Notes: generated by a model not told the origin, from the letters alone. Shown: positions 1-6,024, counted from the stretch's first letter. The stretch: DNA of 6,949 nucleotides from Syntrophomonadaceae bacterium (GCA_003558195.1 PWMM01000188.1:1-6949); one strand, 5' to 3'. Numbers and translations: made by a program.

Positions 1-90
1 CCCCAGGAAGAATACCTGGTTGATAGGCCGGAAGTGTAAGAACAGCAATGTTTTTAGCGGACCGGTACTAATCGGTCGAGGACTTACTCT
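1..90 (+). rRNA. rrl: 23S ribosomal RNA, 3' end (partial)
   Basis: This is the last part of a 23S rRNA that begins outside the window. The stretch contains the conserved 3'-terminal signature of the large-subunit rRNA: GGTTGATAGGCCGG, then GCGGACCGGTACTAATCGG and TCGAGGACTTA. In Firmicutes the molecule ends just after GAGGACTTA. The exact 3' end (about 88-92) is judged by resemblance, because the 5' partner strand is not in the window. A 5S gene follows on the same strand, as expected for a 16S-23S-5S operon. Confidence 0.96.
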
Positions 91-154
91 TGAAATCAAA
101 AACACCACTATGCAGTTTTGAGAGAACAGGACTGGTTTTTGAAAATATAAAGTT
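91..154 (+). other. 23S-5S internal transcribed spacer
   Basis: This 64-nt spacer links the 23S and 5S rRNA genes and should be removed by rRNA processing. It contains TATGCAGTTTTGAGAGAACA, a pattern I associate with the 23S-5S spacers of many Firmicutes. No tRNA gene fits here. A short open frame crosses this spacer and the 5S gene, but it is an artefact of reading rRNA as protein. Confidence 0.75.
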
Positions 155-270
<116 letters not shown>

Positions 271-284
271 GAACTATTTTACTT

Positions 285-313
285 AAAGGCTCCCATACTT
301 TTGGGGGCCTTTT
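285..313 (+). terminator. Intrinsic terminator of the rRNA operon
   Basis: AAAGGCTCCC (285-294) pairs with GGGGGCCTTT (303-312). This makes a 10-bp stem with a single G-U wobble around the loop ATACTTTT. The lower A-T part of the stem merges into the 3' T-run, which is the standard form of a Rho-independent terminator. Its position directly after 5S makes it the end of the rRNA transcript. Confidence 0.9.
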
Positions 314-502
314 ATAAATCCTGTAATTGCTGTTATTGCCATCGAGACGGGTTTACTGGTATTCTTTATAACCACAACCTGGGGGAAATAAAAGCTGTAA
401 AAGGACTTTTCAAAACTAAAAAGAAATTGTCAGTAATCCCGGTATTTTTAAAAACCGAAGAGTGATAATTGAACTTGCGATTAAAACGATCCGGCTAAAA
501 GT
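314..502. other. Intergenic region with no gene found
   Basis: This is an AT-rich stretch between the rRNA terminator and the haemolysin III gene. I see no coding frame with a usable ribosome site, no tRNA and no convincing repeat. A promoter for the downstream gene should lie here. TTGTCA-like and GATAAT-like hexamers exist around 428-460, but they do not have acceptable spacing, so I do not call one. Confidence 0.5.
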
Positions 503-519
503 AGGGAGTTGAGAATATT
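503..519 (+). promoter_or_regulatory. Ribosome binding site and AUU start of the haemolysin III gene
   Basis: AGGGAG (503-508) is a Shine-Dalgarno sequence ending 8 nt before ATT at 517-519. ATT is in frame with the haemolysin III coding sequence. Between the upstream in-frame stop TAG (502-504) and the TTG at 598 there is no ATG, GTG or TTG in this frame. This site therefore supports initiation at the rare codon AUU, best known from infC. TTG at 509-511 is out of frame and adjacent to the SD, so it is unusable. Confidence 0.55.
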
Positions 520-1179
520 AATAATACCGTAGAACCCGGGGCAAGAGTAAACCAGATTAATGAAATTGCCAATACCGTAACGCACGGTATTGGAACTTTG
601 CTTGCCATTGCAGCCCTGGTATTACTGATTGTCTTTGCCGCAAGTCATGGCAACGCCTGGCATATTGTAAGCTTTAGTATTTATGGGTCCACCCTGGTTT
701 TATTGTACCTGGCCTCTACCCTTTATCATGGTATTCAAAACCAGCGCTGGAAAACCATTTTACGGGTAGTAGACCATTCGGCCATATTTTTGCTGATAGC
801 TGGCACTTATACTCCCTTTACTCTCGTTACCCTGCGAGAGCATGGTGGCTGGGTGATTTTTGGTATTATCTGGGGCCTGGCTTTTAGCGGGATTGCCTAT
901 AAAATATTTTTTATCAACAGGCATGTTGTTATATCTACCCTGTTTTACCTCTTGATGGGCTGGCTAATAGTGTTCTCCATCCAGGACCTGGTAGCAAACC
1001 TGCCTGCGAACGGGATTATTTTATTAATCGCCGGCGGACTTTCATATACCCTGGGCATGATATTTTATGCTGGCAGGGAACGACTGCTAATGCATGCTAT
1101 CTGGCATCTTTTTGTCCTCGGTGGCAGTATATGTCACTTTTTTGCCGTGCTTTTGTATGTCTTGCCGCTTAAGGGTTGA
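517..1179 (+). CDS. hlyIII: Haemolysin III / PAQR-family membrane protein (AUU start proposed)
   Basis: This is an integral membrane protein of the HlyIII/YqfA branch of the PAQR superfamily (relatives of adiponectin receptors), with seven predicted hydrophobic segments. With the AUU start it has 220 residues, close to the family's usual length of about 210-220. The metal-site motifs are all present: S67-x3-H71 (STLYH), D86-H87 in VVDHSAIFLLIAGTYTP, and H193-x3-H197 (HAIWH) near the C-terminus. In the family these residues bind a metal ion, probably zinc, and suggest hydrolase-type chemistry. The in vivo role is unclear and the haemolysin name is historical. The region before TTG 598 encodes EIANTVTHGIG, which matches the conserved family N-terminus, so a TTG-598 start (193 aa) would cut off part of the domain. 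The gene stands alone after the rRNA operon and converges on the FMN-binding gene. Family assignment is firm; the start is an inference. Confidence 0.88.
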   Translation: MNNTVEPGARVNQINEIANTVTHGIGTLLAIAALVLLIVFAASHGNAWHIVSFSIYGSTLVLLYLASTLYHGIQNQRWKTILRVVDHSAIFLLIAGTYTPFTLVTLREHGGWVIFGIIWGLAFSGIAYKIFFINRHVVISTLFYLLMGWLIVFSIQDLVANLPANGIILLIAGGLSYTLGMIFYAGRERLLMHAIWHLFVLGGSICHFFAVLLYVLPLKG

Positions 1180-1270
1180 GCAGGGAACAAAGTATAATTA
1201 ATTTTGCTTCTATTGATCAGTTTTATCCCTTGACAAAGCCTGGCTCATACTGGAAATAATTTTAAATGAT

Positions 1271-1684
1271 CTAGTCGAATATTCGCTCCATGGCCTGGTT
1301 AAAACGAATACTGGTTACCGTAGCACCGCTCACTGTATCGACATTTAATTGCTGCTCTTCGATTACCCTTGCCGGCAATTCCTCGCGTGCTTCAAGCCAC
1401 CACTGATAGGGCCAGTTTTCTTTGGTACGCACCGTTCCATCGCGGATGGTTTCTTCAAACTCCACTGCTGTAATAAAGTTGTTTTTCAGGGTCACCCGGA
1501 CCCTTAAGTAGCCCTCTCAATCATAAAGATCTGACTCTCCCTTATAAACACCATCAGGGTAAGGGAAGGGTCCGCTTTCTTGCCCTGCACAACCCAGATG
1601 ATATAAGCTTAAAAAAAGTCCTAATAGTAAGCCGGTAGTTAAAATAACTGTTAAACCTTTCGGTTTGATATTTTTTGCTGACAA
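1271..1684 (-). CDS. FMN-binding domain (lipo)protein, probable selenoprotein with in-frame UGA at codon 56
   Basis: Read from TTG 1684 to TAG 1271 this is a 137-codon frame with one internal TGA (1519-1517). AGGAGG lies 8 nt before the TTG. The N-terminus has lysines 4, 7 and 9, a hydrophobic stretch (about 11-27) and a Cys at 32 in YHLGC. It looks like an export signal, and possibly a weak lipobox because -3 is His. The mature part begins PDGVYKGESDLYD, the usual start of an FMN_bind domain, and continues after the UGA with EGYLRVRVTLKNN. Near the C-terminus DTVSGATVT (116-124) matches the ApbE flavinylation motif Dxx(S/T)GA(S/T)x(S/T), predicting covalent FMN on T122. Related domains (NqrC, RnfG and small exported proteins) carry electrons outside the membrane. 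A SECIS-like hairpin after the UGA supports selenocysteine at 56. The alternatives are a nonsense-mutated pseudogene or translation only of the 74-codon distal part from GTG 1495, which has no good ribosome site. Domain assignment is confident; Sec is a well-supported inference. Confidence 0.75.
1488..1504 (-). promoter_or_regulatory. Candidate bacterial SECIS hairpin
   Basis: On the minus-strand RNA, AGGGUC (1504-1499) pairs perfectly with GACCCU (1493-1488) around the 5-nt loop CGGGU. The loop starts 18 nt after the UGA (1519-1517). Known bacterial SECIS elements have a small apical loop with a G among its first two positions, about 16-37 nt from the UGA, and lie inside the coding sequence. 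This hairpin meets all three conditions. It would bind SelB with Sec-tRNA to recode the UGA. Confidence 0.6.
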
Positions 1685-1692
1685 CGCTATAA

Positions 1693-1698
1693 CCTCCT
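1693..1698 (-). promoter_or_regulatory. Ribosome binding site deciding the TTG start of the FMN-binding gene
   Basis: The minus strand reads GAGGAGGTTATAGCGTTG. AGGAGG (1698-1693) is followed by 8 nt and then TTG (1684-1682). It is one of the strongest SD sequences in the window. It is evidence that translation starts well upstream of the UGA, so the UGA lies inside a translated gene. Confidence 0.75.
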
Positions 1699-1792
1699 CG
1701 TAAATGCTACCGTGTGCCCTGATAATATTACCTAAAACTACTATCTATCTCATTAGTAATCATAACAGTTATTAGTTGTAATGGGAATAGAG

Positions 1793-1821
1793 TTTTCAGT
1801 ATAGAAAAATTAAGCTATAAT
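1793..1821 (+). promoter_or_regulatory. Candidate SigA-type promoter for the flavodoxin-ferredoxin gene
   Basis: TTTTCA (1793-1798, 4 of 6 matches to TTGACA) is followed by a 17-bp spacer and a perfect TATAAT (1816-1821). The start point would fall near 1828. That leaves a very short leader in which the ribosome site (about 1829-1836) begins almost at the 5' end. The perfect -10 and correct spacing support it; the short leader is a caution. Confidence 0.5.
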
Positions 1822-1841
1822 ATTATTAGAGGGTGGTAATC

Positions 1842-2858
1842 GTGATTAAAGTCCTATTAATATATTTTTCCGCAACCGGAATAACCCGTTACTTTGCTTC
1901 CTTAATCCAGGAGAGAATGGAAGTTAACGGTTATCAAGTTGATTTATTAAACCTGGAAGAATTAACGGATTTAACGGTGCTCTGGCAAAAGAAACCGGTT
2001 GCTTTGCCTTATACGATCAGGGCTGAGATTAAAAGGCCTTTGAGTAAATATCCCTGGCCTTACTTAACCCTGCAGGAAGCGCTAAATACCGTTAATGAGA
2101 GTTCTGTTTTAAAAAAACTGGAAGATGAATGGGCTGATTATGACCTGGTTGGATTTGGCTCGCCCGTCTATGGTTTCAGGCCGGCCCCGGTTATGATCCG
2201 GTTTTTACTTGACTTGCCCAAGTTTAAAAACTCGAAAAAAGTCTTTTCTTTTGCTACCCATGATGGTGCCCAGGGCGATTTTGAAAACTTTGCCAGGCAG
2301 GTTTTAACCGGTAAAGGCTTTGAGTATGTCGGGCATTTAGACCAAAGTTTTGTCTATTCGGCCAGCACCATCATGATGAAAAAGTTTGATCTTTTAAGCG
2401 CCGGGCGTCTTTTAGTCAGGAAAAGTGCCCTGGCCAGGCAGAGGATTAATTTTTTTATAAAATACTTAGATAACATCTTAATGGATGTTCCCGATGCTTA
2501 CCGCATTACCAACCCTTTAAGTATTGTTTTCGGCCTGCCCTACCGGTTTCTTTATTCCTTTGGAATTGATATTTTACTGAACCACTTTTTATTTGGTTTT
2601 GGTATTCACAAAGAAAAGTGTATTCAGTGTATGACCTGTGTAATGCAGTGTCCGCAAGGCTTAATTGAACTTGATGAAGACAGCTACCCGATCAGGCTTT
2701 ATCATTGCATGTACTGCCTGCGCTGCCTGAACTGGTGTCCCACCGATGCCCTCTACTTTTCAAGGCTTACTGATGGGAAAGCCCGTTTCCCGGGACCCGA
2801 GGTGTTGCTGGAAGCGGCCAACCAGGATGATATGGCCTCCCGGCTGAAAACTTTTTAG
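1842..2858 (+). CDS. EFR1-type flavodoxin and 2x[4Fe-4S] ferredoxin fusion protein
   Basis: This is a cytoplasmic electron-transfer protein of 338 residues with two domains. The N-terminal part is flavodoxin-like. It starts MIKVLLIYFSATG, with the FMN phosphate loop S-A-T-G at about 10-13, and carries FGSPVYGFRPAP at about 105-116, a typical second flavin-binding loop. The C-terminal part holds two cluster motifs, C260-x2-C263-x2-C266-x3-C270-P and C289-x2-C292-x2-C295-x3-C299-P, for two [4Fe-4S] clusters. I chose GTG 1842 over the in-frame GTG 1833. It follows the SD-like AGGGTGG (1830-1836) by 5 nt, whereas 1833 lies inside that SD. The roughly 60-residue stretch after the first alpha/beta unit and the long linker before the ferredoxin make it longer than I would expect for a simple flavodoxin-ferredoxin fusion. 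Electron donors and acceptors are unknown. It is divergent from the FMN-binding gene, which suggests a shared redox role but does not prove it. Confidence 0.9.
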   Translation: MIKVLLIYFSATGITRYFASLIQERMEVNGYQVDLLNLEELTDLTVLWQKKPVALPYTIRAEIKRPLSKYPWPYLTLQEALNTVNESSVLKKLEDEWADYDLVGFGSPVYGFRPAPVMIRFLLDLPKFKNSKKVFSFATHDGAQGDFENFARQVLTGKGFEYVGHLDQSFVYSASTIMMKKFDLLSAGRLLVRKSALARQRINFFIKYLDNILMDVPDAYRITNPLSIVFGLPYRFLYSFGIDILLNHFLFGFGIHKEKCIQCMTCVMQCPQGLIELDEDSYPIRLYHCMYCLRCLNWCPTDALYFSRLTDGKARFPGPEVLLEAANQDDMASRLKTF

Positions 2859-2904
2859 GCTCTTAATCTTTAAATCCTGAGCAAATTTGGGAAAAATTTA
2901 TTAT

Positions 2905-2949
2905 CCCGGAAATACTTGAATATAAAGGGTTTCCAGGGGAATATTTTTT
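2905..2949 (+). terminator. Possible terminator of the flavodoxin-ferredoxin gene
   Basis: CCCGGAAA (2905-2912) can pair with TTTCCAGG (2930-2937) as an 8-position stem with one C-A mismatch. A run of six T follows at 2944-2949. The 17-nt loop, the mismatch and the gap before the T-run make it weak. It lies in the right place, between two convergent genes. Confidence 0.3.
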
Positions 2950-2981
2950 AATCCAATTTTTATGGCCCCGGTATGTCCGGG

Positions 2982-4154
2982 TTAGGTTACCTGCCTTTTA
3001 ACCACGACTGTTTCTAAGCTTTTTAAGGCTTTACTGGTTAACTCATGGAGATCAAGTTTGCGTTCCTGGTTTACTACCGCTTCAAGCTTCGGCTTGGTGA
3101 CCGGGCTCCGGGGTAAAAAAAGCGTGCAACAGTCTTCGTAAGGGCGGATGGAAATATCATAGGTTTCAATTTGCACTGCCCTGTCGATAATTTCTTTTTT
3201 ATCCATCCCGAGCAAAGGCCTTAAGATTAACATATCGGTTGCTTTTTCAGTTACTGCGATACTCTCCAGGGTCTGACTTGCCACCTGTCCCAGGCTTTCG
3301 CCGGTTACAAGCGCTTTTAAAGCCCGCTCTGCACTGAGTTTTTCTGCCAGGCAAAGCATCATTCTTCTGAGTAAGATAATCCCTAAATCTTCAGGGCACT
3401 TTGCTTTTATTTCTTTCTGAATTTCAGCCAGGTTGATCATGTGCAGGCAGATATTGCCTGCGCCTTCAGTTAGTTTACGGCACAGATCGATTGCTTTTTG
3501 TTGAGAACGCTGGCTGGTAAAGGGAAAGCTGTGAAAATGCAGGCTTTCCAAGGCAAGGCCGCGCTTCATGGCCAGCCAGCCGGCAACGGGGCTGTCAATG
3601 CCGCCCGAGAGCAAAAGCAAGGCTTTTCCACTGATGCCTGCCGGCAATCCCCCGGGGCCCTTGATTCGTTCCAGGTAAAGGTAAGCCTTTTCACTGCTGA
3701 TTTCTATGGAAAGTGTAAACCCGGGGTGATCCAGGTTCACTATCAGGTCTGGGAAATGTTCAAGCAGGTATGACCCAATAATCCCGTTCAGCTCAGGCGA
3801 GGGATAGGGAAAATTTTTATTGGAGCGCCTGGTTTCGATCCGGAAAGTATTTTCACCGGCCCTGACTCTGCCGGCCATTTCCAGGGCGGCAGCTTTTATG
3901 GCTTCCAATTCCAGGGTGGTTTCTTTAACGCTGCTTAGGGATACTACACCAAAAACTTTTCTTAACCGCGTTAAAGTAAAATCAAGGTTTTCTTTCGGGA
4001 CCTGGACCAGGAAACGTCCCTGGATTTTTTCAACAGTTCCCAGGTATTCTTTAACAGCTTCCTGTAAATTATTCTGGAGTTGTTGTTCAAATTGATGGCG
4101 GTTTTTACCTTTCAAGGCGATTTCACCATAGCGAATCAGGATTATTGCTGCCAT
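2982..4154 (-). CDS. thiI: ThiI: tRNA 4-thiouridine sulfurtransferase
   Basis: ThiI adenylates uridine 8 of tRNA and transfers persulfide sulfur, received from a cysteine desulfurase, to make 4-thiouridine. In some bacteria it also supplies sulfur for the thiamine thiazole. The 390-residue protein opens with IILIRYGEIALKGKNR, the ThiI N-terminal domain. A THUMP RNA-binding domain follows (about 60-165), then the ATP pyrophosphatase P-loop SGGIDSPVAGW at 183-193. The conserved GESLGQVASQTLESI lies at about 285-299 and DCCTLFLPRSPVTKP at 341-355, whose cysteines are candidates for the sulfur-handling site. There is no C-terminal rhodanese domain, so this is the short form common in Gram-positives, which depends on a partner for sulfur. 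ATG 4154 is preceded by AGAGGAGA at good spacing. The cysteine desulfurase encoded upstream on the same strand is the natural partner. Confidence 0.96.
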   Translation of the reverse strand: MAAIILIRYGEIALKGKNRHQFEQQLQNNLQEAVKEYLGTVEKIQGRFLVQVPKENLDFTLTRLRKVFGVVSLSSVKETTLELEAIKAAALEMAGRVRAGENTFRIETRRSNKNFPYPSPELNGIIGSYLLEHFPDLIVNLDHPGFTLSIEISSEKAYLYLERIKGPGGLPAGISGKALLLLSGGIDSPVAGWLAMKRGLALESLHFHSFPFTSQRSQQKAIDLCRKLTEGAGNICLHMINLAEIQKEIKAKCPEDLGIILLRRMMLCLAEKLSAERALKALVTGESLGQVASQTLESIAVTEKATDMLILRPLLGMDKKEIIDRAVQIETYDISIRPYEDCCTLFLPRSPVTKPKLEAVVNQERKLDLHELTSKALKSLETVVVKRQVT

Positions 4155-4518
4155 TAAAAATCTCCTCTAAAAAAATAGTTGTTTTAGAAGCTACTCCATA
4201 CACTTACCTTTTTGGTTTCATTTTTAAAGCTCTTTTACCCTTTGAGTGAAAGCCCTAAATATTATTATTAAAAAGGCCGGCCGGGCGAAAAGATTAAGCT
4301 ATGGCTTATTCGACCCTGGGCTTAAATGATAAACTGGTGCGGTAACCTTAAAAAACTAAAAGGTATTAATTTACAACCGGTTATACTAAAAAAACAGCCC
4401 GCTTTAAGGAGCAAACTCTTTATTACAGGGCTTAACCTAAAACAGGGCAGCCCACTGGATTATAACATAACTTATCATGGAATAGATGTTCACCCGCTAG
4501 CAGGGCTTCCGGGAGCAG
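4155..4518 (-). other. 364-nt nifS-thiI intergenic region with no gene found
   Basis: I see no credible coding sequence or tRNA here. The plus-strand open frame at 4326-4610 runs into the end of the desulfurase gene on the other strand, has no matching domain and is judged spurious. On the minus strand the region contains a terminator-like hairpin (4432-4388) with a competing upstream pairing. It is then AT-rich down to the thiI start. Next to the thiI ribosome site, TCTAAAA (minus strand 4188-4182) can pair with TTTTAGA (4172-4166), overlapping the first bases of AGAGGAGA. A separate thiI promoter probably lies here, but I cannot identify one confidently. The plus-strand octamer GGCCGGCC near 4274 is self-complementary without a loop and is not a hairpin. 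Confidence 0.5.
4388..4432 (-). terminator. Candidate terminator after the cysteine desulfurase gene
   Basis: On the minus strand AGCCC (4432-4428) pairs with GGGCT (4400-4396). Within the 27-nt loop is a smaller helix, AAAGAG-TTTG-CTCCTT, with one mismatch. A run of seven T (4394-4388) follows one base after the stem. This fits an intrinsic terminator about 85 nt past the desulfurase stop codon. A second GGGCT at 4453-4449 can pair with the same AGCCC and would disrupt the terminator. Confidence 0.5.
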
Positions 4519-5676
4519 TTATAGAACCGTTTTTAATTCTTTTACCCTGTCAGCCACGCTATTTGCGGCGAGTGTTACTTCCTCTTCACTGTTACTGTAA
4601 GCAAAGCTGAAGCGCAAGGCGCTTTTTAGTAACCGGTCTTCTAAATTCAGGGCTTTCAGGATATGACTTGGTTCCGGCCTGCGCGAGTGGCAGGCTGAAC
4701 CGGAAGATACATAGATGCCCTGTTGCTCCAGGGCGTGTAAGAGCACTTCTGAAGGCAGGCCCGGAAAAGAGAGGTTAATAATATGCACCGCCCCCTCTTC
4801 TGGCGGGGGCCCATTGACTGCAAATGATATACCGCTTTTCTTCAGTGTTTCGTAAAAGGCCATTTTCAGGTTGCCGGTGAGCTTAGCTTTATGCTGCCTG
4901 TTTTCACCGGTCAACCGGGCAGCCAGTCCAAAACCGGCCAGGGCGGCAGTATTCTCCGTTCCCGGGCGCAGCTCTCTTTCCTGCCCGCCGCCATGAAAAA
5001 GCGGTTTTAGAAGGGTTCCTTTTTTTACAAAGAGGCAGCCGGCCCCCCTGGGACCGTGGATTTTATGGGCGCTGCAGCTTATAAGATCAGCCTGCCACTT
5101 ATTAACCTCAAGCGGGTACCGGGCAAAGGATTGCACGGCATCGACATGAAATATTGCAGCAGGGTTTTGTGCCTTGATCAGGGCCCCGATTGCTTTTAAT
5201 GGCTGGATGGTACCGATTTCGTTATTAACGTGCATAATACTGACCAGGATGGTGTCTTTTTTTAGCGCATTTTTTAGCTGACCCGGGTCAATTGAACCGT
5301 TGTCATCAACAGGCAGGTAATCAACCCTGAAGCCTTCTTCTTTTTCCAGGTAGCGAAAACAGTTTAAGACAGAAGGGTGTTCAACCTGGCTGGTAATCAG
5401 GTGGTTGCCGCGCTTTCTGTTACGCAGGGCTACTCCTTTTACCGCTAAATTGTTTGCTTCAGTTCCACCGGAAGTAAAGATAATTTCTTCTTCCCGTCCG
5501 CTAAAAAAGGTAGCAATACGCCTGCGGGCTTCTTCAATTAATGCTTCTGCTTCCACTCCCTTACGGTGTAGTGATGAAGGGTTGCCATAATCCTGATCTA
5601 AGATTGTGCTCATAAAAGTGATCACTTCCGGGTAAGGGTGAGTGGTGGCGCTGTTGTCAAGATAAATCTCTTTCAC
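4519..5676 (-). CDS. nifS: NifS/IscS-family cysteine desulfurase
   Basis: This PLP enzyme converts L-cysteine to alanine and leaves a protein persulfide used for Fe-S clusters and tRNA thiolation. The 385-residue protein has the full family signature. It starts YLDNSATT, followed by FTSGGTEANN (67-76, PLP phosphate region), VEHPSV (H100) and HVDAVQ (D179, Q182). SAHKIHGP has the PLP-binding lysine K205, RPGTENT lies at 237-243, and the mobile active-site loop SSGSACHS has the catalytic C329. The long loop form corresponds to group I (IscS/NifS) enzymes. The start is GTG 5676, with GGGAG 11 nt upstream, slightly far but with no better choice; MKEIYLDNSATT is the normal beginning. The gene lies between nifU-like and thiI on the same strand. 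That suggests it supplies sulfur to ThiI, with NifU/Fe-S assembly as another possible client. Whether it is a housekeeping or a dedicated ThiI partner cannot be told from sequence. Confidence 0.96.
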   Translation of the reverse strand: MKEIYLDNSATTHPYPEVITFMSTILDQDYGNPSSLHRKGVEAEALIEEARRRIATFFSGREEEIIFTSGGTEANNLAVKGVALRNRKRGNHLITSQVEHPSVLNCFRYLEKEEGFRVDYLPVDDNGSIDPGQLKNALKKDTILVSIMHVNNEIGTIQPLKAIGALIKAQNPAAIFHVDAVQSFARYPLEVNKWQADLISCSAHKIHGPRGAGCLFVKKGTLLKPLFHGGGQERELRPGTENTAALAGFGLAARLTGENRQHKAKLTGNLKMAFYETLKKSGISFAVNGPPPEEGAVHIINLSFPGLPSEVLLHALEQQGIYVSSGSACHSRRPEPSHILKALNLEDRLLKSALRFSFAYSNSEEEVTLAANSVADRVKELKTVL

Positions 5677-5699
5677 TAAAATGCCAGCTCCCTTTAAGT

Positions 5700-5725
5700 A
5701 AAAAACCCGGGTTGCCCCGGGCTTT
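5700..5725 (-). terminator. Strong intrinsic terminator after the nifU-like gene
   Basis: On the minus strand CCCGGG (5721-5716), the GNRA-type loop GCAA and CCCGGG (5711-5706) form a perfect 6-bp GC stem. It is extended by AAAG against the following T-run TTTTTT (5705-5700). It lies only 15 nt past the nifU stop and 24 nt before the nifS start. It should largely separate the two transcription units, or leave nifS to readthrough. Confidence 0.9.
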
Positions 5726-5740
5726 ACTTACCTTTAAAGG

Positions 5741-5962
5741 TTAAACGGATACTACTTCTTTAACCGTTGAAACTTCCTGTCTCAGGACCTTTTCGATCCC
5801 CTGCTTAAGGGTAATCTGAGACATGGGGCAGCCTCCGCAGGCTCCGGTCAGCCTGACTTTAACTACGCCGTCATCACCCACTTCGACAAGTTCAACATCG
5901 CCTCCGTCCCTTTGCAGGGCCGGGCGGATTTTATCCAGGGCTTTCTCAACTTGTTCTTTCAT
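5741..5962 (-). CDS. NifU C-terminal-domain (Nfu-type) iron-sulfur scaffold protein
   Basis: This is a small cytoplasmic Fe-S carrier or scaffold of 73 residues, consisting only of the NifU C-terminal domain. It begins MKEQVEKALDKIRPALQRDGGDVELV and contains the cluster-binding motif C42-G-G-C45-P followed by MSQITLKQGIEKVL, the hallmark of the family. Two subunits usually share one [4Fe-4S] cluster through these CxxC pairs. The length is normal for the stand-alone form in Firmicutes, so nothing is missing. The ATG at 5962 follows GGAGGA (5976-5971) by 8 nt. The gene is the first of the nifU-nifS-thiI series but is closed by its own strong terminator, and it is divergent from trxB. It probably passes clusters built with sulfur from the desulfurase to apoproteins. 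Confidence 0.95.
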   Translation of the reverse strand: MKEQVEKALDKIRPALQRDGGDVELVEVGDDGVVKVRLTGACGGCPMSQITLKQGIEKVLRQEVSTVKEVVSV

Positions 5963-6015
5963 CTTTACAGTCCTCCTTCCGCGATCTCAGCTTCTTGCAG
6001 CACAGCTGCCCCTTC

Positions 6016-6024
6016 ATTATAACA
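6016..6024 (-). promoter_or_regulatory. Candidate extended -10 promoter for the nifU-like gene
   Basis: The minus strand reads TGTTATAAT (6024-6016), a perfect TATAAT with the TGn extension. The -35 position has only TAAATT, but an extended -10 can compensate. The start point would be near 6009, about 45 nt before the start codon. A second possibility upstream is CTGTCA (6068-6063), a 16-bp spacer, then TATAAA (6046-6041). Confidence 0.55.

Noticed and set aside
1228..1262. Promoter-like TTGACA (1230-1235) on the plus strand between two convergent genes
   Set aside because: No TATAAT-like hexamer lies at 16-18 bp (position 1253 reads GAAATA), and transcription would run antisense into the FMN-binding gene with no target.
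1271..1495. A separate 74-aa protein starting at GTG 1495
   Set aside because: It has no ribosome site at the right distance, lacks the start of the FMN_bind fold and any export signal, and both are found in frame directly upstream across the UGA.
3498..4095. Two plus-strand 91-aa open frames inside thiI
   Set aside because: They are antisense shadows of a well-supported ThiI gene and resemble no known protein.
4274..4281. GGCCGGCC next to a run of A/T as a terminator
   Set aside because: The octamer is self-complementary with no room for a loop and no second arm was found, so it does not make a hairpin.
4320..4360. T-box-like sequence AAGGTTACCGCACC on the minus strand before thiI
   Set aside because: It matches the T-box consensus only partly and no terminator that pairs with it follows. 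thiI is also not a usual T-box target.
4326..4610. Plus-strand 94-aa open frame
   Set aside because: It overlaps the 3' end of the cysteine desulfurase antisense, has no SD and no recognisable domain. The remainder is AT-rich intergenic DNA.
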